Shown here piece by piece: positions 1 through 11,826 of a stretch of 64,000 bases of DNA. Source of the DNA: Lucinisca nassula (taxonomy: Eukaryota > Mollusca > Bivalvia > Lucinida > Lucinidae); the NCBI GenBank assembly GCA_963580285.1, contig OY757012.1, positions 172,319,994 to 172,383,993 on the forward strand. The letters are read 5' to 3'. Positions within the stretch are counted from its first letter, which is position 1; every line of letters starts with the position of its first letter. The notes under the pieces were generated by a model. The model made no database searches, had not been told where the DNA came from, and saw only the letters and a list, made by a program, of their open reading frames with translations. The position numbers and the translations under genes were made by a program.

Positions 1-1315
1 TTATTGTTATTTTGTTTGATATACTGTACTGGAACTGAGGGCGAGGGTTGAAATTTCATAAACTCCGAAGTTGAAGCCCACGGTAGTTTTACGACTGACC
101 GTCCCAAGGCGGTAAAAGAACGCCTGCACTGAGACGATATGCAGGAACATTTCTTGGGATTGGGATGATTATTCGAATTCGGGTTTGCAAAATTCCAACC
201 CTTTCTGTAAGTTCCAGTGACTTATAAATCATGTACTGTCTAAATCAGAATATGAGAATATTTTCTGAATTGTTATTTTAAATGTCGAGGTGACACGCGA
301 GTGCGGTGGCAACTAATTATCTCCACATTGAAGAACTAATAAATGTGTTAGTACAGAAAACCGAAGGTAATGCATCAACAGTTAAAGGTCCCCGGGAAGA
401 ATCAAACTCAAAGACAACTAACGATAGAAACGTGTATTTTATTTAGAAAGCTGTTAGTTGTTAATAACTGGTATTTAAAGCATTGTTTCCCGTGAAAGAA
501 CTTATTTGCATCAGTAGTAAAAATACACTCACATAGAATAGTTTCATGTACCAAACCTTTGTTAATCTTGCATTTCTTAATTATGAACATAGTTGACTGA
601 TAAATATATTGAAAAAAGGACTGCAATGCTTTGTTGTATTCAGTTTTCAGATATCTTAAAGAACTATTCTTCGCCCGTTTAATTTGAAATTGTTGAAATA
701 CATTAAGTCATTTGAAAGAAGTGACTGATGGTACGGTGCGGTGAAAACCAGTACCCCAGCAGGGTACACCTTGATCAGAAATGAGGAAGGTCTACTCTGC
801 TGATAAAGAGTCCCTACCCACTAGAACCGACAGTGTGCCAATCCCTGTAGATTAAAACAATGCAAATGAATATTTTATGTAGTCTTGTAAAATAAGTATA
901 CTTTAAAATGATGGAAATCTATTGTATGTATTTTGTAAATAAAACTGTACATAGAACATTAAATATACTCAGTGGTATTTTCCACCCCTTATGTCCACCA
1001 GGCCTCAAGTCCGGTGATACGAAACTTGGTTGTTCAAGTCAGTGTTTCTGTCAACGTAAAACACAACGCGAGGTTAGACCGGAGTGGGATAGTGACTGGA
1101 CGCTCCCTAGTCTCTACCCCAGTCTGGCCTACTACAGATATAGTGCCTAAATTGAAGCACAAAAATACTCGCATTATTTACACTGATCCAAAGCTGCGTG
1201 ACTGTTGCTAACAGTATTTAAGGAGAAGGTGCATTCAGAAAACTCTGCAGACATTATAAGTTAAAATTTAACCTTATTGCACAGTTGAACATCAAGTCAA
1301 CATTAATGTTTGTTG
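1..1315. other. No recognised gene; weak old Naiad-tail remnant near 38-115
   Basis: I recognise no gene here. Around 38-115 the order GGGCGAGG, then GAAGCCC, then CTGACCGT and CCAAGGCGGT resembles the Naiad 3' tail seen elsewhere in the window, but it is heavily diverged. The short open frames at 408-626, 908-1150 and 972-1211 overlap each other or lack any motif I know, so I treat them as chance. Confidence 0.3.
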
Positions 1316-1646
1316 ATTGCCATCGCCCTTCAGGGATCGGAAAAAGATGAGGTGCATAGTGCTTCCGCGCAGAGCTGAAACCGACCTAACCTAAGTATAC
1401 GTTAACCGCTTAGAAGGCTTAAATAGAAGTGAAAGTGATGATCAGAAATCAATACAATTAACCCACACCCAGGAAAAATGGTGCGAATCGGACTGTCCTT
1501 AAACGCAGGCGATTTTCTTGGCTGATAGTGCTTTAGATGACGTTTCATCTCAATGTCGGGTAAGTCTCACAAAATCGACAACAAGGCATCCGAAATGACA
1601 TAAACAGTGTTGACGGGGATATAAACTTCAAAACAACAAACAATTC
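1316..1646 (+). repeat. SINE-like unit, copy 1
   Basis: This is one of three copies of a unit of roughly 260-290 bp (others at 54,785 and 60,547). Shared blocks are GCTTCCNCGCAGAG near the 5' end, TTTCATCTCAATGTCGGGTAA in the middle and GTTGACGGGGA followed by an AAAC-rich tail. The tail and the target duplications at the other copies point to retroposition on the plus strand. This copy is degraded and interrupted at about 1,422-1,466 by a very short Naiad-tail piece. No clear tRNA promoter boxes were seen, so the source RNA is unknown. Confidence 0.6.
1422..1466 (-). mobile_element. Very short Naiad 3'-end insertion inside the SINE
   Basis: About 45 bp starting AAATAGAAGTGAAAGTGATG and ending near AATTAACCCA match the last bases of the Naiad 3' tail in reverse orientation. 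The SINE sequence resumes directly after it with CACCCAGG. It looks like an extremely 5'-truncated retroposition event. Confidence 0.5.
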
Positions 1647-1715
1647 CTCTTGTATACATCAGTGTGAGGACAAAATACATTCTGAATCTCCGTAAACAAT
1701 TTACAGTTATTCAAA

Positions 1716-1970
1716 ACAGAAGTGGAGGAAATGATCAGGAATCGACATAATTACTTCATGCCTTCCTTCCAAGACATCAATGGGAAAGGAACACGAACAT
1801 AAATTAACATCACTATAATGAAAACGTCAAAGGCGCAAAGCCAAAAGAACAGTTACTTTCTGACAAAATGGGTAAACGTCCATCCAAAATAATAAAATAT
1901 TAGTACTACACACAAGACAAGACGAGCTAAAAACAATAATACAACACAACATATGAACCACCCTGAACGG
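1716..1970 (-). mobile_element. Diverged Naiad 3'-tail fragment
   Basis: In reverse orientation the blocks GAAATGATCAGGAATCGA, CCAAAAGAACAGTTACTTTC and CACCCTGAACGGTTAG follow the order of the Naiad tail. It is much more diverged than neighbouring copies and carries no coding sequence. Confidence 0.5.
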
Positions 1971-2021
1971 TTAGTAAAATGTGTTTTATTCTACTTATGA
2001 TTTCGAAAGCTTCCACGTGGA

Positions 2022-2575
2022 ATGAACAAATAAATCGCGACGGAAGTAAGGGCGAGGATTGCGGCCGCGTAAAATAGAATTAAGCACCCCCACTCCGCCC
2101 CCCCCCCCCGGCGAAATACATTTCACTGAACGTTTTCTGTCGCGGTTTATTTTTGTTATATTTCGTTTTTGAATGTGTGAATCGCTTATGTCGTTTTGTT
2201 ATGAACAGTCAATTGGCCATTTTGTGGGAAAGTAACTGTCATTTTGATTTTCCGCTATTGACGCTAGTTATTCATGTTTGTGTTTCTTTCCAGTTGGTGT
2301 CTCTCCCCGGGCGAAATACATTTCACTGAACGTTTTCTGTCGCGGTTTATTTTTTTTATATTTCGTTTTTGAATGTGTGAATCGCTTATGTCGTTTTGTT
2401 ATGAACAGCCAATTGGCCATTTTGTGGGAAAGTAACTGTCATTTTGATTTTCCGCTATTGACGCTAGTTATTCATGTTTGTGTTTCTTTCCAGTTGGTGT
2501 CTCTGGTGGGAAGTGTGGCTTAATTGTAACGATTCCTGACCATTACCTTCACTTCTATTTTACTGTCGGGCTTCA
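2022..2575 (+). mobile_element. Naiad 3'-tail copy with internal 200-bp duplication
   Basis: This starts near GAACAAATAAATCGCGACGG and runs to the usual 3' end, CCTTCACTTCTATTTT. A stretch from GCGAAATACATTTCACTG to GGTGTCTCTC is present twice in tandem (2,111-2,310 and 2,311-2,504), including TGGCCATTTTGTGGGAAAG both times. A poly-C run precedes the first copy. The open frame at 2,278-2,523 is read-through of this tail and not a gene. A short reverse piece of the same tail follows at about 2,576-2,620. Confidence 0.75.
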
Positions 2576-2625
2576 AGGCGATTTAACGTGGCCATAATCC
2601 TCGCCCTGGAATCTGTCGGAACATT

Positions 2626-3599
2626 GAAACAAAGACAAACGTCGTTTCAACGCAGAATACAATTGAATCGGCTTTGAGTGCCTACTGATGAGCCTACTAT
2701 ATTACCGATATCTGCAAAATCGCTCGTCATCACCATGGGGACAATCGTCTATTCCATCACACACGCTGGTACGAGGAACTTGCATATTTGACAATAAGCA
2801 ATGATAGTCGCCAGAGCAAAACAGTTCATCTGCAAAACAAATTATAAAAGAACATTATGACATGGCTGTGTTAAAAGCAGCCATGTGCAGACTGCGGCAG
2901 TGTTTTTTTGTAATTGTAAACTTGTAAACTTTCATATATATACACCATGATCACATTATAACAACTTTCAACCACTATTTTTGAATTTAACTCCCTTGCT
3001 TGAATTCACAATTTATTTAGAAGATACTTTTGAAAAAGATCATTTAACACATCATCTCTTCATCATAAAGCAGCAAAGTTAACCCTTGACCTGCTGAATA
3101 TTTATATATACCACACCCACTACTGATTATCAACCAATCATGCAGCCCATCTATATCTTCAAGTCCCAATGGGCGGGGGCTAAGGGTTCGTTGTACCCTG
3201 TCGCGTTCGTTGTACCGCGGTAACCGGTGTAGTCCTTGGAATAAGATTTTTAAAGGTTTCTTTTCATGTATGGACATAGTGGCCATATTGGTCATGTCAC
3301 CTAGTCCTTACGAACAGACTTTCAGTCCCTTTTCCCATAGAGGCTCAATGTATAATTTTGTTTCAATCAACCCAGCGGTTTAAGTGGAGAAGAAGATAAA
3401 AAACACTGATTCTGAGTCATCCAGGACAAAGGTCAGTACATGACATTGACCTTTAGAATTGATAAACCTCCATTATGCTGATTGAAAATAACATTTCTGA
3501 TGCCACAGGCTACCATACAATAAAAAATCTCCTGGTTTAGTCACATAAGGATTAGGCTCTTTGCAAGATTAAGAATGAAATCTCGTTAGCAAAAGATCT
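2626..3599. other. No recognised gene
   Basis: No gene was recognised. The stretch at about 3,235-3,420 (ATGGACATAGTGGCCATATT and surroundings) resembles 9,180-9,330, so it belongs to an old dispersed repeat. The open frame at 3,044-3,295 has no motif I know. Confidence 0.4.
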
Positions 3600-4254
3600 C
3601 TTATATATTTAAAATGGTTAGAGCTAGAACATTGCTGTTTGTTTATAAGATTGCTAGTTATGAGTAGATGACATGTGTAACCATTGAATAAATGGTTAAA
3701 GATACTGCATTACGAAAATATGTCTGCTTAAATAAGTTAAGACTGTTGCCTCCCCTCCCCCCCCCCCCCCCAAAAAAAATGAATATTTCCGATGACACAT
3801 TCGGATATTTTTCTTATTTATGACCTAAACAAAGATTGTTGGTACTCGTTATAACCGCCTGAGTGAGGCGATTGGCATAGGTTATTGGTACCCGTTAGAA
3901 CCGCCTCAGTGATTAATTATGCCTGTTTTAGTAATGTCATGATTTATTGTCCTTTGAAAATATGGGCAGTTTTATGTTGTCAGAAAAACATCTGAAAAAG
4001 CCGTTGGAACTCAGCCTTAGATTGCTATTGTTTAGTACATTACCTTATAAACTGTCGAATTAATTTAGGAAAACAAGTCGTGAGTCACTGCCCTTTGTAA
4101 ATTTTGTCATTTTAATATTGACAGCAAAATATAAAAAAAAAAACATTAAAAAACATTGGAGCTAGATCCTTGGTATATATAGCGATAAAATTGTTATTGA
4201 TAACGGCCTGATTAACTTTCGAATAATTTTAGCAAACATAGTTTATTAGTTATA
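3600..4254. repeat. Diverged ~165-bp core-repeat units
   Basis: The phrases GCTAGAACATTGCTGTTTG, GATTGCTAGTTATGAGTAGA and GGGCAGTTTTATGTTGTCAG recur in the same order as the arrays at 17,169-18,060 and 26,319-27,210. A C-run at about 3,755-3,771 and an imperfect hairpin (GGTACTCGTTATAACCGCC and a partner, 3,838-3,905) lie inside. Confidence 0.55.
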
Positions 4255-5684
4255 GTCCTTTGAATATATTCCCACAAAATGGCCATATGGCCATTCAAAA
4301 TAAAAAGACACAAGTGATACACACAGTAAGTAACAAACAACACCATAAATAAACCGCCACTGAAGAACCGCCTTGGAACGGTCAGTGGAAAGATTTCCAC
4401 TGGGGGGCTTAAATCGATTTTACGTGGCCACAATCCCCGCCCTTACTTCCGTCGCGATTTAGGCAAATAATTTGTTCAGTCCGCATGAAGGCCTCCTAAC
4501 TCATCAGTGCAACATCTCCGTGAATACAAAAAATCAAAGAACCATAGAGGTGAGACAACGGTGAGGACTCGTCTGGATTTCAATTTATTTAAACCTCATT
4601 CGATTTTTTTATAGACCAAAACAGATTTCTTCCTGATCTTTCGAAGACTTTATCATAATATTTAATCACATGCATTTTAACAGCAGTAAGACAGGAAGTT
4701 AATAATTTAGACAGATTCAGTGGTAGTGCAAGAGCTATAATTTGCAATAAACCGTGCTTTGTAAGGTCTTTATGAATTTAGGTAACCGGCATAGCGTAGG
4801 AAGCTTGTCTTGGCCTTCGGTAACACACACAGCAAACTTGGTGGCTGAATGACAAACATGTTTATCTACTATAGCTCTCTCTTCAGCTAAAGGCTGAAGT
4901 TCATAGGCCTTAGTACCACCAAGCTCCTGCTTAAGCGTGTTAACATAGTGGAGCCGTCACACAACGACGACGTTGTTAGCGGCCTTGTCTGCAGGGGCCA
5001 AAACAAACTTCTTATGAAATTTTTGAATACCTAGTTTAAGATGACGTAAAGACGTCTTGGGCTTAGGAGGTAATAAGTTAGTATTTTGAGAATAGAAAGA
5101 AATGCGTTAATTCACTAGTTTTAAAATGCTAAGTTTCCAGTCCTCAAGGGCTTTATGCTCAAAATACTCTCGCTTACACCATCGATTACCGAATTCATTC
5201 AAGGAAGCAGCGATTTCATCTCTACATTTACTGAAATCAATTTTAGAAGGAAACCGATATTTAGGTCCTTTAGAAATTATATTCCTTATCCTAGAATCAG
5301 GAATAATTTTCAAATTGCCAGTAATTACATGACCAGCAGCAGGATAGCAATATACTGAGTTTTTACAATCACATGAATCAGGAGTATTAGTATCAATATC
5401 AAGATCTGAAACAAGTTTATTGAAATTAAAAATGATAGATCTAACAGGTTTGTTATATTTATAGCAAATTATAGGTGTTTCAGTATTTTGCAAATAAGCA
5501 GAAATGGAAGAAAGCACCGATCTCTCACGGAAAATACTGGACAAATCTATAAAATCCATAGCCTTATTAATGAAGGATATTTTGAAGAAATGGCGTTAAT
5601 GATTAATTTCAGAATCAATGTAAGTACGGAGAGTATGCTGAGTATAGCCTCTAGTTATGAGAGCCGCATAATATAACTGATGAG
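4255..5684 (-). pseudogene. Naiad-type PLE, copy 1 (internally deleted, 5'-truncated)
   Basis: Read on the minus strand, this copy has the linker with its CxC motif (Cys-Asp-Cys about 5,365-5,373, in a frame of 150 codons at 5,107-5,559), then the start of the RT with the LAPADKA..NNVVVV block. It then jumps from the RT fingers region at about 4,571 straight into the 3' tail (4,255-4,570). The catalytic palm and the GIY-YIG domain are missing. A TAA at 5,107-5,109 (AAA in the full copy) is a private mutation. A TGA at 4,957-4,959 sits at exactly the codon that is TGA in the full-length copy, which supports selenocysteine rather than decay at that site. Confidence 0.8.
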
Positions 5685-7226
5685 AAATTTTGAGACCAGA
5701 TTTCGAAAAATTTAATGCACCCTAAATTCTCACGCTTTATTTGTGCCGTTCCATTGAGATAGAAGCCTAACCTATATGAAATTTATTATTTAGCAAATCT
5801 GGTGGGTAAAAGGAGTTGAAAATTCTATGAGTTTACACCCACTCCCATGCGGATGGTATAGTTGGATTAAGTTTAGTTATGTGTAGCTTGCGCTTACACA
5901 TGAATGTTGATTTATTGCATCAGTCAAAATATTTGTCAATATTCGAAGGCACCAAAATTCATGATATGACGTAACTACATCCGGTGTTACCATAAATTTT
6001 GACAATTGAAATTTGCCCCCACAAATTTGGTAAATTTTTCACTATTTTCGCGCTAAATAATTTTTAGTACTTTTTGAAACAATTTCTTTTTCGTCAGTAT
6101 GCTGGACGGTTATTTCTGCACGTACATGTAAACTTTGATCCCTTTGTTTCAATCTGGGCACGAACAAGGGACTCCGATACCTATGGACCTTTTTATCGCT
6201 TTCCCTGTTGTGTCACAGATCTTGATAAAAATCCATATTAAAACAAACATAAAATAAATTATTTTCCCGGCTGGTCATAGATGTATCATAACAGGGACCA
6301 ACAGATATAATTTTTTGAAAAGTTACTGATGGCCATTTCCTTCCAGTTTATATTTAGGGAGGGGAATATACATGTACATCAAGCATATTTGTCAGCGGGT
6401 GAACTATCAAGTGATTCTCTAAACTGGTGACTTGAGTCAATTAACATTTAATGAATATGTTGTGTATTTCCAGAATCATCATCTAAAGTGCCGGTTTGTG
6501 CTGAAGGCTCCCAAAGTAACATCGACATTATTATATTCTAAACGCGTAAATATTACTCGCCACTACAAGGTCTCTGTTAAGTCGCACGACTAAAGGTAAA
6601 TAATACCCGAGCTTTAATGTAACGTAAAGCCACCCCTGAAACATTCTTCTATCTTACCTTTTCCCAGAGTTGTGGTATAACCTGTAAGCGTGCATCTTAA
6701 GATGTCACCTGCACTTACTTTCTATCATTTCGTTGGGCAACCCGCCTTCGATAGCCTTGTCCCTCTGTTCACCATTAGCTCTTAATTATTCTGTGTCTCT
6801 TGTCACACACTGATTAATCTGGTCTTCAACACCCTTTTTACTACTTCCTTTTACTGATATTTGTCCCATATATTGATTGTTTTGGGTTTAAAGGAACGTC
6901 AATCCTTGCTGGTCATTTTGTGTCCTCTCCCCAGAGAAAGGGAGAAAAGCGACAGAAGAGATAGTTGAGCAGATGAAAGTGAGGGACAAATGAGAAAGCG
7001 GAAAGATGCAAAAGCAGAAACAGAAGAAGTAACAGTATCCCCCCTATACCCTTACCCACTGCAAGAACAACAGGCCTTGTCCAGCTGTAAGCCAATATCA
7101 ATTGGATGCTCTATTGACGCAAGGTAGACGTCACATTTGCCTCACCCAACCACCCAAATTATCCATACAGATTGGCCTTCTATGACTAGCCACAAGGAGT
7201 TATCACGATTTGAAAAAAGATTGTAG
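5685..7226. other. No recognised gene
   Basis: This stretch is AT-rich without a recognisable gene or repeat boundary. Open frames such as 6,913-7,101 lack motifs and codon structure I could defend. Confidence 0.4.
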
Positions 7227-7690
7227 GCAATGATCAGAATTCTGTGCAAAATATCTCGCATCTCCCATTCAAAACACCAAAATGAAAACTTCACGAATGG
7301 AAAGCCAGAAGGACAGTTATCTCCCCACATGGCCAAAACGGCTATCCAAAATAAAAAGTCATACATCTTACATCTTAAGGACTAACTATAAAAATAATAA
7401 ACCACAAAAAATGGACGGCCTTGGAACGGGTCAGCAAGAAGTTTTATGGGGGTGAGGGTGGCCACTTTAATTGATTTGAGGTGGCTACAATACTCGCCCG
7501 GTGATAATCTTGGTTAAAACCGATGTTGTTCTTTCTGAATGGTGGAGTTCTAGCTCATCAGTGCAACAACTCCAAGAATAGAAAATCAAAGAGATGAAAC
7601 AACGATGAGGACTCGACAACATGAGATAGCTAGAATGCTGCAGCAAAGGAAACCAAGCAGTTAGGCTCCGGTTAACCTTTTTCTGGCGTT
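7227..7690 (-). mobile_element. Diverged Naiad 3'-tail copy
   Basis: In reverse orientation it shows GGCAATGATCAGAATTC, AGAAGGACAGTTATC, GGACGGCCTTGGAACGG, CTCATCAGTGCAACAACTCC, GAGGACTCGAC and AACCAAGCAGTTAGGCTCCG, in the order of the Naiad tail. It has many mismatches and no coding part. The two open frames at 7,142 and 7,485 are shadows of it. Confidence 0.7.
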
Positions 7691-9767
7691 CTGGCGGAAA
7701 TGCGTTCCTACACACGAAAGGAACTAGGCGGGCGGGTTAATTTACTTGAGGTTGAAAACTAATATGTCAGATATATTGATCAGCGAACAGGGACGAGGTT
7801 TTCATAATAAATGTTACGATTCCTAAGTAAATCAAGCTTCTTATCTATACCTTAGTCAAGAAGGGTGGGAACATCGAGTTCAACACAGACTCGACTGACC
7901 TTTTCTGCATCTTCATGTAACTTGGTGACCTCAATTTGCGCACGTTTGCCACAATATCGACCAAAACCAGAGTCATTCAATCAGCAAATAAGGTGGAGTA
8001 TATCAAATCCGCAGCTGGAGAATTAGATGCTAATATTTAAATTAAGTAGATTATCTTTTTCTGTAGCAAATTAATGCTAAAAACCAAAAAAAAAACAAAA
8101 AAACCTCTAAATCATTTAAGTTTCACCACATACTATATAATGTTTCTTTTTTGTTTGCAGACCTTCAGTCAAAAGGAGGCTGGATTGTTCAGAGGCGTTA
8201 ACTTATTAAAATACGTCTTTCCTTCAATTATGAAATACTGGACAAAAATCTGCCAACCCTTTGAAAAAAGACTGAAAAAGGGCCGCGCTGTTATCTTCAC
8301 TGAACATTTTCGTCTTTCAGAGGTATTGCTGTCATGGTAACTTCATACCAAACTACCAATGGTCATCAATTAATTGTTTATAAAGGCTGGAAAATGCAGC
8401 TAAGCAACAAAAGATAACCAAACAAGCGCAATCAGTAAAGCAGAAAACTGTGGCTGCTGTATCATGACAATTAAATATGGTTTTCGCTGAAGCGGCTTTC
8501 AATAAATGCCCTGAACACAAAATTATAAACAATTAAGCGGCCCATGGGAAACTACCAGAGCTCAAGTGGGCATAAATCGCCGACCCCCCCCCCCCCTCAC
8601 ACCCTCCTGGTGGCCATGTATTTTAACAGAACATAATGGTTTAGTAGAGGCCAATCCCAGGACCATTGCTGCCAAATTATTTTGAAATCAACCATTTTTT
8701 TAATGTTGCCGTCGCATACATTATGGTCAGCTTTGAACAATTTTAGCAGGGCTAGAGTCCAAAATGTTGCATACCAAGGTCTTGTATTTCTTTAGATGCA
8801 GAAATCAAAATCACTTTTGGCCATATATTGGTGTGACTATCACACAGATCCCTCTAACAAACTTTGATTTCTCGACCACACTGATGCAATATATGAAATT
8901 TGGTATCAGTTAGTAAAGTAGTTTTAGAAAAATTAAAAAATATTAATCTTATTGTCCAAGGATCATTATGCTGAGTGCAAATATAAACTATGATGTCATA
9001 AGCTGCAACAGCACCAGAAAATCCTGTCTTTTCCATACAAAATCCTAAATAACCGGGTGTGACCTTAACGTAAAAAGGTCAAGGTCAACGCAATGTCATC
9101 ATTTGAACAAATTTGATAGGGTCCAGGTCCCCAATCGTGTATACCAAGTTTTAAGGTCATCGGTCGATTGGTTTCTGAGAAGGCGATTTTCAAAAGTTTT
9201 TACCATATATGGGCATGGTGGACATTTTGGTCATGTGACCCAGACATGCAGGATATATGTTTGTTCTTCCACCCCATGACAGCTTCACATATAATTTGGT
9301 TCCAATTGGCCTTGTTGTTTCAGAGGAGATATCGTTTGGAATTGTTTGGATACTTAAATGAGAAAAGAGGATAGGAACATTTATCTGCCCTTTTTATGCC
9401 TTTTGCCCCACTTTTAAGATTTTCTAACTCCATTTTCAAGATGCTGAAAGACCTCTAAATGAATTCATATCATAGTTAAGTGTGAGAAAGTAAGGTCATT
9501 AAACTCCTTAAATATGGTGCTACGAATTTCAAATCCCCGACTATATGGACAGTTTTACCTTGTTTGCAAAATATCTTTAAAAACATTTGACCCAGAGCCT
9601 TGAATTTTATGCCCCCAAATTTGAAAAAAGTTGATATGACATATTGTTTGCGTTTGTTTGTCCGCCAGTCCGTTCGTCTGAATATTCGTGACGCTTTTTG
9701 ATGCATAGCAAAATTTGGGTATTATGCACAATGGGGTTTTGAAATTTAATATATGGATTCCACATAT
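7691..9767. other. No recognised gene; old repeats
   Basis: I recognise no gene. At 8,700-9,000 and 9,090-9,370 there are related blocks about 350 bp apart (for example GCATACCAAGGTCTTG and GTATACCAAGTTTTAAGG, both followed by TTTTGGCCATATAT-like text), so this is a decayed dispersed repeat. The open frame at 8,074-8,340 has no known motif. Confidence 0.4.
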
Positions 9768-10157
9768 TAAATAGAAGTTAAGGCAATGACCAGGAATCGA
9801 TAAAATTAACCAACAGCTCCAATCAGAGACACCAAAGGGAAAGAAACACAAACATGAAATAACTAGAACTTAATGGAAATATCAATAGCGGAAAGCCGAA
9901 AGGACAGTTACTTTCTCAATAAATGGCCGATTGGCTATCCAAAACCAAAAAAAAATGGAAGCGACACACACTCAAAGACAAAGCATAACAAAAATAAATC
10001 GCGACAGAATAACCGCCTTGGAACAGTCAGTGAAACGAATTACACCGGGGTGGGGTGGGGGAGTGGGGGGATGGCTTAAATCGATTTTACGCGGCCGCAA
10101 TCCTCGACCTTACTTCCTCGCGATTTAGACAAATAATTTGTTCAGTCCGCATGAAGG

Positions 10158-10246
10158 CATCTAGTCAGGCCCAGAAAACATGTACACTTCATATTTTCCA
10201 GTTCTGTGGTGTATTCCTTGCTTCCAAAGGATACCCCTTTTATAGA
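10158..10246 (+). mobile_element. Retrozyme fragment starting at the ribozyme cleavage region
   Basis: CTAGTC then AGGCCCAGAAAACATG and TGTGGTGTATTCCTTGCTTC match the 259-bp retrozyme monomer of 37.2-37.7 kb immediately downstream of its hammerhead core (CTAGTC^TGACCCAGAAAAC). Only the 3' rim of the ribozyme is present. The piece is wedged between two Naiad tails of opposite orientation. Confidence 0.6.
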
Positions 10247-10249
10247 ATA

Positions 10250-10785
10250 TATTCCTCTGCCTCTCGTCGAGCCCATCGGAGTCTAACTGTTGGTTTTCTT
10301 TTGTTGCAGCATTTCAGTAGATTTTGCTGTCGAGTCCTCACCGTTGTTTCATCTCTGTGGTTGTCTTATTTTTTTGTGTTCACGGAGATGTTGAACTGAT
10401 GAGTTAGGAGGCCTTCAAGCGGACTTAACAAATTATTTGTCTAAATTGCGACGGAAGTAAGGGCGAGGATTGTGGCAACGTAACATCGATTTATGCCCCC
10501 CAGTGGAATTCGTTTCACTGACCGTTCCAGGGCGGTTCTTCTGTTGCGGTTTATTTTTGTTATGGCCTGTCTTTGAGTGTTTGTATCGCTTATATTATTT
10601 TGTTTTGGATAGTCAATTGGCCATTTTGTGCGAACGTAACTGTCCTTTTGGCTTTGCGCTATTGATGTTTCCATTAGGGTCTATGTTTCATGTTTGTGTT
10701 TCTTTCCCTTTGGTGTCCTTCTGGGAATTGTGGGTTAATTGTATCGATTCCTGATCGTTGCCATCACTTCTATTTTCCTGCATAT
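10250..10785 (+). mobile_element. Naiad 3'-tail copy inserted in copy 2
   Basis: This plus-strand tail begins about CCCATCGGAGTCTAACTGTTGG, contains CTGATGAGTTAGGAGGCCTTC and TGGCCATTTTGTGCGAACG, and ends CACTTCTATTTTCCTGC. It lies inside the minus-strand copy 2 tail, so the two arms form a long imperfect inverted repeat with the retrozyme fragment in the loop. The open frames at 10,441-10,754 are read-through. Confidence 0.75.
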
Positions 10786-11284
10786 CAGTGCAACATCTCC
10801 GAAATCAAAGAGATTAGACAGCGGTGAGGACTCGACGGCAAAAAAAAAAACAACAAAAAAACAAAAAAAAAAAACACACACACACACTGAAATGCTGTGC
10901 CAAAAGAAAACCAACAGTTAGGCTACGATGAGCCCGACCAGAGATAGAGCATCATAAGGCACCAAGCAACAATACATAAAATTAAATTCTCTCTAATTCT
11001 CAGTAGGCATTTACGCTGGAACCGTCAAAGAATCCGATGCCTGAACCACCGGCGTGCGATTAAACCCGGATTCCATGTGTATGAACGTCATTCGACGTGT
11101 CACCAGTAACAATAATTCTGATTCTGATTCTGAATTAAAGAGGGAAGTAAAGTTGTCAACCCTGATTGGTTTAATTAACATGCATGCTGTCTGTCGTATA
11201 ATATTTATATTGTACCAAATCTTTTTACATCGAAAAATGGTTTAACGAAATTGGGTGCTGAAGTCGTTGCAAGTATATATATAT

Positions 11285-11286
<2 letters not shown>

Positions 11287-11341
<55 letters not shown>
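11287..11341. repeat. (GA)n microsatellite
   Basis: An almost perfect AG dinucleotide tract of about 55 bp, preceded by (TA)n, inside the decayed 3' part of Naiad copy 2. Confidence 0.95.
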
Positions 11342-11347
<6 letters not shown>

Positions 11348-11826
11348 ACTAACAGATTTTCAAGAATATATTGAATATATATATTTCTGAACTTATATAC
11401 TAAGTTACCATAAAATTCGGGTTCCGACCGACCTTGTTGCAGAAGAGAATTAAGTCAAATATTGGATTTTGAAATTAAATCCGAATAACGTCTTTAACAT
11501 TTAGAAAAAGGCTATGTGTAGCTTATGAATCCGATATCCCTGATTAAGAGGTTTAGCAGTTAACAATTTAATTCGAGTGTTGAAGTCAGTAACATGACTA
11601 GATAATCTGAAAAATCGAATAAATTGCGAAATATAAACGCCATAGGATACCACACGAAGAACCTCACCATCCAAGAAAGGACAGTTACAATCTCAAAATC
11701 AAAATCATCGCGTTAATCATAAACTTTGCAGCAAACAAACCCATCTACAATAGATAGATATAAATCCAAAAACGGGGACTCGGAATCAGAATAAATTGTT
11801 TATTTAACTAGAGCTCTATGGTTAAA

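Larger units (their letters stand above)
9768..11826 (-). pseudogene. Naiad-type PLE, copy 2, 3' half (nested insertions)
   Basis: The 3' tail begins at 9,768 and is interrupted at 10,157-10,785 by foreign pieces. It resumes at 10,786 (CAGTGCAACATCTCCG) and passes into the C-terminal RT coding part at about 11,400-11,826, in reverse. Blocks match the full copy: GAAGTCAGTAACATGACTAG, GCGAAATATAAACGCCATAGG, TCTACAATAGATAGATATAAA. A (GA)n tract sits at 11,287-11,341. A TIR element splits the gene at 11,827, and the next coding segment is at 14,713-14,850. Many substitutions and stops make it non-functional. Confidence 0.8.

Noticed and set aside
10395..10440. CTGATGAGTTAGGAGGCC in the Naiad tail as a hammerhead
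   Set aside because: There is no GAAA strand at the correct distance; the tail has GACTGAAC instead. Naiads are reported to lack hammerheads.
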